From the NCBI GenBank assembly GCA_007116095.1, contig SKJD01000100.1:1-10619 (forward strand): 10,619 nt of DNA, read 5' to 3'. The position numbers and the translations under genes are program-made. The notes under the pieces were generated by a model. It searched no databases. It had not been told where the DNA came from and was given only the letters and a program-made list of their open reading frames with translations. Positions 6,362 to 10,619 of the stretch are shown in pieces. Numbering within the stretch: position 1 is the stretch's first letter; every line of letters starts with the position of its first letter. The DNA comes from Candidatus Hydrogenedentota bacterium (lineage in GTDB: Bacteria > Hydrogenedentota > Hydrogenedentia > Hydrogenedentales > SCBR16-9).

Positions 6362-7528
6362 TTAAAGGCCAGCGGCCTTTATCAGCGCATCGACGCAATC
6401 CGTCTCTTCCCAGCGGAATCCCTGATTTTCCCGACCGAAATGGCCATAGGCCGCGGTCTTGCGGAACTGAGGTCGGCACAAGTCCAAATGCTCCATAATG
6501 GCAGACGGCCGGCAATCGAAGGTGTCGCGCAAAATGGCGGCCAATTGGACGTCTTCCAGCTTGCCGGTGCCGAAGGTGGTGGCATTTATCGATACCGGTT
6601 GGGCTACGCCAATGGCGTAGGCCAACTGAACTTCGCACTTCTCGGCCAGCCCCGCCGCAACGACATTCTTGGCCATGTAGCGGGTCATGTATGCGGCGCT
6701 ACGGTCCACTTTGGTGCAGTCTTTGCCGCTGAAAGCGCCGCCACCGTGGCGCCCCATGCCGCCATAGGTGTCTACAATGATTTTTCGCCCGGTCAGTCCA
6801 CAGTCACCCACTGGACCACCGGTTACGAAACGCCCGGTCGGGTTGATGTGGTAGATGATGTCGCCCTTAACATACTCCTGGGGCAGTACAGGCTTGATGA
6901 CATCTTCGATGATCGTATTGCGAATTTCATCGTTACCGACTTCTTCACAGTGCTGATTGGACACCACGACCGTATTGATGCGCTGGGGCTTGCCGCCTTG
7001 ATACTCGACTGTGACCTGGGACTTGCCGTCCGGCAGCAGCCACGGAATGGCTCCCGAGCGGCGCGCTCCGGAAAGTTTCAGACCGATTTGGTGGGCGAGC
7101 ATAATCGGCAGGGGCATCAATTCGGGGGTCTCGTTGCAGGCATAGCCAAACATCATGCCCTGATCACCGGCGCCTTGCTCGTGATTTTCGTATTCATTCA
7201 CCCCTTGGGCGATATCGGGCGACTGCTTGTCCAGCGCCAACAGAATACCACAGGACTTGCCATCAAAGCCGGACTGTCCACCGGTATACCCGATGTCCAG
7301 GATGGTGTCGCGGGCGATCTGCTGGACATCCACGTTCGCCTTGGTGGTAATCTCCCCACCAATCACGGCAAACCCGGTGGTGACCATGGTCTCACAGGCG
7401 ACCCGGCTGCCGGGATCCTGCTCAAGCATGGCGTCCAGAATGGCGTCTGAAATATTGTCCGCCAACTTGTCGGGGTGTCCCTCGGTAACGGATTCCGATG
7501 TAAACAAAATCGTTTGTTCTGCACTCAT
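6362..7528 (-). CDS. metK: S-adenosylmethionine synthase (methionine adenosyltransferase)
   Basis: This cytoplasmic enzyme makes S-adenosylmethionine from methionine and ATP, releasing phosphate and diphosphate; it normally works as a tetramer needing Mg2+ and K+. The 388-residue protein is full length (the E. coli enzyme is 384). Signatures include [13 protein letters not shown] (9-21, with the catalytic His18), [12 protein letters not shown] (119-130), the substrate-loop region around 101-115, [18 protein letters not shown] (233-250), the glycine-rich [15 protein letters not shown] (256-270) and KVDRSAAY (273-280). The start fits the conserved N-terminus, but the nearest Shine-Dalgarno-like GGAG is about 13 bases away, unusually far. 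It sits where rplJ often follows rplA, yet is bounded by terminators on both sides, so it is probably its own unit. No SAM riboswitch fits in the 69-base upstream gap. Confidence 0.98.
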   Translation of the reverse strand: MSAEQTILFTSESVTEGHPDKLADNISDAILDAMLEQDPGSRVACETMVTTGFAVIGGEITTKANVDVQQIARDTILDIGYTGGQSGFDGKSCGILLALDKQSPDIAQGVNEYENHEQGAGDQGMMFGYACNETPELMPLPIMLAHQIGLKLSGARRSGAIPWLLPDGKSQVTVEYQGGKPQRINTVVVSNQHCEEVGNDEIRNTIIEDVIKPVLPQEYVKGDIIYHINPTGRFVTGGPVGDCGLTGRKIIVDTYGGMGRHGGGAFSGKDCTKVDRSAAYMTRYMAKNVVAAGLAEKCEVQLAYAIGVAQPVSINATTFGTGKLEDVQLAAILRDTFDCRPSAIMEHLDLCRPQFRKTAAYGHFGRENQGFRWEETDCVDALIKAAGL

Positions 7529-7545
7529 GGGGGAAAGCTGTCTCC

Positions 7546-7574
7546 TCTATAATTAAGAAAGGCCCCAAGTTCAA
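7546..7574 (-). promoter_or_regulatory. Candidate metK promoter overlapping the rplA terminator
   Basis: TTGAAC (minus strand 7574-7569) and TATAGA (7551-7546) are 17 bases apart. The -35 lies in the centre of the rplA terminator hairpin. The predicted start near 7539 would leave an 11-nt leader (mainly T's and C's) without a Shine-Dalgarno, because the GGAG falls between the -10 and the start site. A start a few bases earlier, or read-through from rplA, would include it. Confidence 0.45.
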
Positions 7575-7583
7575 CTTGGGGCC
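7553..7583 (-). terminator. Intrinsic terminator after rplA
   Basis: GGCCCCAAGTT (plus 7561-7571) and AACTTGGGGCC (7573-7583) are perfect 11-base inverted repeats around one base, effectively a 9-bp stem with a small loop. On the minus strand it is followed by TTTCTTAA. It lies 14 bases past the rplA stop codon and separates rplA from metK. Confidence 0.8.
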
Positions 7584-7597
7584 GAAACTGGCAGGGT

Positions 7598-8308
7598 TTA
7601 GGATGCAACCTGCGCCGCCAGGGAGGCGGGGTCCATACGCAGGCCAGGGCCCATCGTGCTGCTCATGGTGCAGGCCTTGAGATAGGCGCCTTTACAGGCG
7701 GAAGGTTTGGCCTTCAGGATGGCGTTGATGATCGCCTTGGCGTTCTCTTCAATCTGTTCCGCCGAAAAGGAAGCCTTGCCCAGCGGCACATGGATGTTGG
7801 CGAACTTGTCCACGCGGAACTCGATCTTACCCTTCTTGATTTCTTCCACGGCTTCCGCCACATTCGGCGTTACCGTACCGGCCTTCGGGCTGGGCATCAA
7901 ACCCCGCGGACCAAGCACGCGACCCAGCTTACCGACGTTGCCCATCATGTCCGGCGAGGCCACGGTGGCGTCGAAGTCCGACCAGCCATCCTGGACCCTC
8001 TGTACAAGCTCTTCGGCGCCTGCGGCATCGGCGCCTGCGTCCAGCGCGGCTTTAATCTGGTCTTCCTGTTTACAAAAAACAATTACCCGGCGTGTTTTAC
8101 CGGTGCCATTCGGCAGGGTCACGGCGCCACGCACCATCTGATCGGCGTGACGTGGATCTACGCCCAGATGAAAGGCCAATTCGATGGTTTCGTCGAACTT
8201 GGCGGTCGCGCATTCCTTGGCGAGGGCGCAGCTTTCACTCAGCGTATACACGCGGTTATGCTCCACCTTCTCGTGTGTGGACTGCACTCGTTTGGATACT
8301 TTGGCCAT
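7598..8308 (-). CDS. rplA: 50S ribosomal protein L1
   Basis: L1 binds the base of the mobile L1 stalk of 23S rRNA, helps release deacylated tRNA from the E site, and represses its own mRNA in many bacteria. The 236-residue protein is the normal length. It shows the N-terminal FDETIELAFHLGVDPR (38-53), the VRGAVTLPNGTGK stretch (59-71), the signature VGKLGRVLGPRGLMPSPKAG (125-144) and the C-terminal TMGPGLRMD (218-226). GGGAG nine bases before the ATG is the Shine-Dalgarno, and it directly abuts an L1-operator-like hairpin. Unusually, 348 bases with a terminator and a promoter separate it from rplK, and a terminator follows it, so it is likely controlled on its own. Confidence 0.98.
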   Translation of the reverse strand: MAKVSKRVQSTHEKVEHNRVYTLSESCALAKECATAKFDETIELAFHLGVDPRHADQMVRGAVTLPNGTGKTRRVIVFCKQEDQIKAALDAGADAAGAEELVQRVQDGWSDFDATVASPDMMGNVGKLGRVLGPRGLMPSPKAGTVTPNVAEAVEEIKKGKIEFRVDKFANIHVPLGKASFSAEQIEENAKAIINAILKAKPSACKGAYLKACTMSSTMGPGLRMDPASLAAQVAS

Positions 8309-8317
8309 GGTTTAATT

Positions 8318-8350
8318 CTCCCGTGGTTTAGCGGGCGTAAGCCCTCCCAC
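8318..8350 (-). promoter_or_regulatory. Probable L1 autoregulatory operator (23S rRNA mimic) before rplA
   Basis: In minus-strand order there is an outer stem GTGG (8350-8347)/CCAC (8326-8323) and an inner stem GGGC (8344-8341)/GCCC (8336-8333) closed by TTAC. The two stems are joined by an asymmetric internal loop: GA on the 5' side, GCTAAA on the 3' side. The L1 site of 23S rRNA, as I recall it from E. coli, has the same plan: GUGG, GA, GGC on one strand and GCC, a longer A-rich loop ending near AAAUA, then CCAC on the other. The 3' arm directly touches the rplA Shine-Dalgarno GGGAG (8322-8318), so bound L1 would block initiation. Confidence 0.75.
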
Positions 8351-8415
8351 AGTTGTCGGGTGTTTTGCACAAGAGCATTGCCGCTCAATGTACAAGACCC
8401 AGCTTCATTTGAAAG

Positions 8416-8433
8416 GATACCCACAAAGGTATC
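8416..8433 (-). promoter_or_regulatory. Small hairpin in the rplA leader
   Basis: GATACC and GGTATC form a perfect 6-bp stem with a six-base loop (TTTGTG on the minus strand). A further leader structure lies just downstream, with TTGTAC and GTGCAA (about 8394-8366) enclosing ATTG/CAAT. Together with the operator hairpin these make the rplA leader strongly structured. No function is assigned. Confidence 0.35.
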
Positions 8434-8538
8434 ATTACAAGAAAAAGAGGAAGCGTGCAAGGTTCGTGGTGTGTCCCACTCCTTACGGCGGTACAGAACG
8501 GGATAGGACCGGACAATACAGGACAACTTTGTCACACC

Positions 8539-8577
8539 AAAAAATCGGGCGCGAATCTGGAAAGAAACGCGCCGCGA
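8539..8577 (-). terminator. Intrinsic terminator between rplK and rplA
   Basis: On the minus strand TCG, a bulged C and GGCGCG (8577-8568) pair with CGCGCC and CGA (8553-8545), leaving a 14-base loop. Six T's follow at once (8544-8539). It lies about 80 bases past the rplK stop and should end or attenuate rplK transcription. Its 5' arm overlaps the predicted start site of the adjacent rplA promoter, so transcripts starting there would lack part of the stem. Confidence 0.75.
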
Positions 8578-8578
8578 A

Positions 8579-8607
8579 ATTATATGATTATCGCTGGAAT
8601 CAGACAA
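8579..8607 (-). promoter_or_regulatory. Sigma-70 promoter for rplA
   Basis: TTGTCT (minus strand 8607-8602) and a perfect TATAAT (8584-8579) are separated by 17 bases. Transcription would start near 8572, giving rplA a leader of about 264 nt that contains the rest of the terminator hairpin and the L1-operator-like hairpin. Gap content between it and rplK (8608-8657) shows nothing further. Confidence 0.65.
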
Positions 8608-8657
8608 ACCCGGTTCAGCCGTCACGTAACAAGCAATCGTTTTACGCAAATACGGAT

Positions 8658-9089
8658 TTAACCTTCCACCAGAAGGCCCATGCTACGGGCGGTGCCACGA
8701 ATCATGCTCATGGCGGATTCAACGCTGGCGGCGTTCAAGTCTTTCATCTTCATGGTGGCGATTTCCTCGACCTGCGCCGCGGTCACCGAGCCCACCTTGT
8801 CCTGATTCGGACGCCCTGAAGCCTTCGCCAGCTTGGCGGCGCGCTTGAGCAATACCGGAGCAGGCGGGGTTTTGGTGATAAAGCTGAAGCTACGGTCTTC
8901 CATGACCGAAATCACCACCGGAATAATCAGACCCTGCTGATCCTTGGTGCGTTCATTAAACTGGTTACAGAAATCCATGATATTGACGCCGTGCTGGCCC
9001 AATGCCGGACCCACCGGCGGAGCCGGGTTGGCCTGACCTGCCGGAACCTGCAACTTGATTTCTGCTTTTACCTTTGATTTTGGAGCCAT
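8658..9089 (-). CDS. rplK: 50S ribosomal protein L11
   Basis: L11 binds the GTPase-associated region of 23S rRNA at the base of the L7/L12 stalk and takes part in factor-driven steps and, where RelA-type enzymes exist, in the stringent response. The 143-residue protein is normal length (E. coli 142). It has the proline-rich N-terminal hinge [20 protein letters not shown] (13-32), then [13 protein letters not shown], the [14 protein letters not shown] linker (72-85) and the C-terminal rRNA-binding domain ending in [10 protein letters not shown]. The Shine-Dalgarno GGAG is ten bases before the ATG. nusG lies 100 bases upstream and rplA 348 bases downstream, past a terminator. Confidence 0.98.
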   Translation of the reverse strand: MAPKSKVKAEIKLQVPAGQANPAPPVGPALGQHGVNIMDFCNQFNERTKDQQGLIIPVVISVMEDRSFSFITKTPPAPVLLKRAAKLAKASGRPNQDKVGSVTAAQVEEIATMKMKDLNAASVESAMSMIRGTARSMGLLVEG

Positions 9090-9152
9090 GGTCGGTATTC
9101 TCCGAATGCTATGCTTTGCATGTGTATGTCGTTTGTTTTATGGATTGCCGAT

Positions 9153-9171
9153 GGCAGCCAGTCGGGCTGCC
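9153..9171 (-). promoter_or_regulatory. Hairpin between nusG and rplK
   Basis: GGCAGCC and GGCTGCC form a perfect 7-bp stem with a five-base loop, 18 bases past the nusG stop. No U-run follows on the minus strand, so it is not a standard terminator. It may be an mRNA processing or stabilising structure. It does not resemble the L1 site found before rplA. Confidence 0.4.
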
Positions 9172-9189
9172 GGGACAGGAATGCGGTAG

Positions 9190-9873
9190 TTAGACTTTTT
9201 CCACTTGCCAGAATTCCACTTCGACGGAGGTCATCCGCTCGAAAATCTCTACCATCACCTTCAAGGTGCCCCGTTCGGCATTGATGTCTTCAATACGGCC
9301 CAGGAAGTTGGCGAAGGGGCCATCGATGATGCGTATGCGTTCACCTGCCTCGAAGTCCACCTTGGGCTTGGGACGCTCCCGTTCACCACAGATGACTTCG
9401 ATAATGGCTTCCACTTCGGAATCTTCCAGGGGAATCGGCACATTGCGTGATCCGATGAACCCGGAAACGCCTGGGGTCTCTTTAATTAACTGCCAAAGCT
9501 CAGGATAATTTTCCGGGTGCTTCGGCAGTTGCAGCAGAATATAGCCGGGAAAAAACTTGCGCTTGGAGATTTTCTTTTCACCCGCACGCACTTCGGCGAT
9601 TTGCTCAACAGGCACAAAGAGGTTGGTCAAGTATTGCGTCTGTCCTTCCTGCTCGACATTCGCACGCAACATGTCAATAACCGTTGCTTCCTGGCCTGAG
9701 TGCACATGAAGCGCATACCAGCGCCTTTCAAGGTCATCGTCCGGCACAGGCTGCAAGAAAGTATCTGCTGCTGACTCCTCTTCCTCAGCCGCAGCTTCAC
9801 TGCTTCCTTTTATATCCTCCGATTCCTGGTCGCTTTGCGGCCAATCCTCGTCTGCTTCCCAATGATCGGACAC
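9190..9873 (-). CDS. nusG: Transcription termination/antitermination factor NusG
   Basis: NusG binds the clamp of RNA polymerase, reduces pausing, and links it to Rho or to ribosomal protein S10. The 227-residue protein has an NGN domain (about 51-155: RRWYALHVHSGQE, KISKRKFFPGYILLQ, PGVSGFIGS) and a C-terminal KOW domain (about 173-227: FEAGERIRIIDGPFANFLGR, ending FWQVEKV). Before the NGN domain is an extra acidic segment of about 48 residues, rich in Glu, Asp and Ser, which E. coli NusG (181 residues) lacks. The start is GTG, with GGGAG seven bases upstream; this Shine-Dalgarno touches the secE stop codon, so the two genes are probably translated from one mRNA. Confidence 0.97.
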   Translation of the reverse strand: MSDHWEADEDWPQSDQESEDIKGSSEAAAEEEESAADTFLQPVPDDDLERRWYALHVHSGQEATVIDMLRANVEQEGQTQYLTNLFVPVEQIAEVRAGEKKISKRKFFPGYILLQLPKHPENYPELWQLIKETPGVSGFIGSRNVPIPLEDSEVEAIIEVICGERERPKPKVDFEAGERIRIIDGPFANFLGRIEDINAERGTLKVMVEIFERMTSVEVEFWQVEKV

Positions 9874-9885
9874 GATGCTGCTCCC

Positions 9886-10119
9886 TTAGCCTGCGATGCT
9901 GAGCCACAAGAGCATCGCCGTTTGAAATACCTGATCGTAAGCGAACAGCACAACTGCCATGATGCCAAGTAGATACATCGTGACCTTGGTGGAAACCATC
10001 AAGTCATTTCGGCTCGGCCAGGTAACTTTTTCCAGCTCTAATCGAACTTCATCATAGAAGTTCTGCATGCGCTGAAAAATGCCCGGCTTACGTTCGGTTA
10101 CTGTGCCCTGTTTTGCCAT
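9886..10119 (-). CDS. secE: Preprotein translocase subunit SecE
   Basis: SecE clamps around SecY in the inner-membrane SecYEG channel and is needed for protein export. This is the short single-span form (77 residues): an amphipathic N-terminal helix, the conserved cytoplasmic segment EVRLELEKVTWPSRNDLMVS (24-43), and one membrane helix (about 47-73). The E. coli protein has two extra spans. The ATG has AGGGA six bases upstream. nusG follows after 12 bases, and tRNA-Trp lies upstream, matching the usual bacterial order. Confidence 0.95.
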   Translation of the reverse strand: MAKQGTVTERKPGIFQRMQNFYDEVRLELEKVTWPSRNDLMVSTKVTMYLLGIMAVVLFAYDQVFQTAMLLWLSIAG

Positions 10120-10188
10120 GGCTTTCCCTTAAAGTATCTACTTTCGCGTTCATGGAACGTGGTAATAAAAACTGGCGAATGAATAAAT

Positions 10189-10247
10189 GCCTTACAATAC
10201 ACTTTCGGCCTGTCGGGGCGCCGGCCAGCCATTGTAAAGCATTGTAA
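10189..10247 (-). repeat. Repeats and hairpin between tRNA-Trp and secE
   Basis: ATTGTAA occurs at 10231-10237 and 10241-10247 on the plus strand, and its inverse TTACAAT at 10192-10198. On the minus strand GCTTTACAAT (10240-10231) and ATTGTAAGGC (10198-10189) form a 10-bp stem with one G-U pair, enclosing a GC-rich stretch with GGCC repeats. A T-rich stretch follows. It may mark the processing boundary between tRNA and secE mRNA or attenuate read-through. No clear separate secE promoter is seen. Confidence 0.4.
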
Positions 10248-10255
10248 TAAAAAAA

Positions 10256-10332
10256 TGGCAGGACTGGAGGGACTCGAACCCCCAACCTTCGGCTTTGGAG
10301 GCCGCTGCACTAGCCAATTGTGCTACAGTCCT
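10256..10332 (-). tRNA. trnW: tRNA-Trp (anticodon CCA)
   Basis: The 77-nt cloverleaf has a perfect 7-bp acceptor stem (AGGACTG/CAGTCCT), D arm GCAC/GTGC, an anticodon loop CTCCAAA with anticodon CCA (10298-10296), a T arm with TTCGAGT loop, discriminator G and an encoded 3' CCA (10258-10256). The last anticodon-stem pair (G27-A43) is a mismatch. Seven T's follow the CCA on the minus strand. Placement between tuf and secE matches many bacteria. Confidence 0.97.
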
Positions 10333-10487
10333 GCAAGGTTGGTCTGATTTTAATGTTTGGCCACCGTATTTTTTGATACAGGGTTTGGTATGATTTCTAC
10401 TCGAAATCCATGTTAGCCAACGGCCAGAAGGACTCCGAGTTTTATATCAACGCATGGGCATCAAAGGACACCCACGCAGGTGTAGCC

Positions 10488-10517
10488 ATTATACCTAGTC
10501 GAGAATCTTGGTTACAA
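10488..10517 (-). promoter_or_regulatory. Candidate promoter for trnW-secE-nusG at the end of tuf
   Basis: TTGTAA (minus strand 10517-10512) lies in the last codons of tuf, and a perfect TATAAT (10493-10488) lies two bases after its stop, with an 18-base spacer. Transcription would start near 10481, about 150 nt before the tRNA. Apart from this, the 162-base gap between tuf and the tRNA has a weak ACACC/GGTGT hairpin and no clear tuf terminator. Confidence 0.5.
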
Positions 10518-10619
10518 CCCCGGCGCCGACGGTACGGCCACCTTCGCGAATGGCGAAGCGCAGCTGCTCGGTCATGGCGATAGGGGCAATCAGTTCGGCC
10601 GTGATCTTCACGCTGTCGC
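10495..10619 (-). CDS. tuf: Elongation factor Tu, C-terminal end (partial)
   Basis: The window cuts this gene; only the last 40 residues and the TAG stop are present. EF-Tu carries aminoacyl-tRNA to the ribosome as a GTP complex. The visible part is the end of domain 3, with the nearly invariant [20 protein letters not shown] and the terminal VTKILD. Its place upstream of tRNA-Trp and secE is the common arrangement. Confidence 0.97.
   Translation of the reverse strand, partial: DSVKITAELIAPIAMTEQLRFAIREGGRTVGAGVVTKILD

Noticed and set aside
6440..7450. Long plus-strand open frame opposite metK
   Set aside because: It is antisense to a certain metK, its composition is that of a shadow frame, and no promoter or ribosome site was seen.
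7529..7597. SAM riboswitch before metK
   Set aside because: Only 69 bases are available, and they are filled by a simple terminator hairpin and a promoter; no multi-helix aptamer fits.
8454..8482. Second rplA promoter (TTGCAC, 17 bases, TAATGA)
   Set aside because: Both hexamers match consensus at only about half the positions.
8239..8649. Long minus-strand open frame across the rplK-rplA gap
   Set aside because: It overlaps the start of rplA in another frame, has no Shine-Dalgarno, and runs through a terminator and the L1-operator hairpin; the translation resembles no protein.
1..10619. Mobile elements or CRISPR arrays
   Set aside because: No transposase, integrase, terminal repeats or regularly spaced repeats were found in the window.

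Overview
This is a bacterial chromosomal window of moderate GC content. The left part (about 1-4163) is a plus-strand cassette: an ECF-type sigma factor, a zinc-finger membrane anti-sigma factor, and a large exported beta-repeat protein with two DUF4097-like (putative adhesin) units. Everything else reads on the minus strand. From right to left this is the 3' end of tuf (EF-Tu), tRNA-Trp, secE, nusG, rplK, rplA, metK, a 55-residue small protein, a type IV prepilin/pseudopilin-like protein and a 124-residue hypothetical protein that converges on the adhesin-like gene.

The tuf-trnW-secE-nusG-rplK-rplA order is widely conserved in bacteria. Here rplA ends in a terminator and is followed by metK rather than rplJ-rplL-rpoBC. 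Large solitary prepilin-like proteins together with ECF/zf-HC2/DUF4097 cassettes suggest a Gram-negative-type lineage, perhaps in or near the PVC, Hydrogenedentes or Sumerlaeota groups. That placement is a guess; no rRNA or other diagnostic marker is present.

The most informative non-coding stretch is the 348-base gap between rplK and rplA (8309-8657), where these genes are normally almost adjacent. In minus-strand order it holds a consensus-like promoter, an intrinsic terminator whose 5' arm overlaps the predicted start site, a structured leader, and, abutting the rplA Shine-Dalgarno, a small two-stem hairpin. That hairpin copies the L1-binding base of the L1 stalk in 23S rRNA and is very likely the autogenous operator of ribosomal protein L1.

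Other regulatory structure is clear. The prepilin gene is a self-contained unit with a good promoter and a textbook terminator. metK has terminators on both sides, and its probable promoter has its -35 inside the rplA terminator. The sigma gene and the adhesin-like gene share the pattern TTGAWA-N5-TGTTATAMT upstream. At the adhesin-like gene this would start transcription at the ATG itself, suggesting a leaderless mRNA.

Working model: the sigma/anti-sigma pair senses an envelope state and controls the exported DUF4097-like protein. The right-hand genes are housekeeping functions in translation, secretion, transcription elongation and methyl-donor synthesis. No mobile elements, CRISPR arrays or phage genes were seen.
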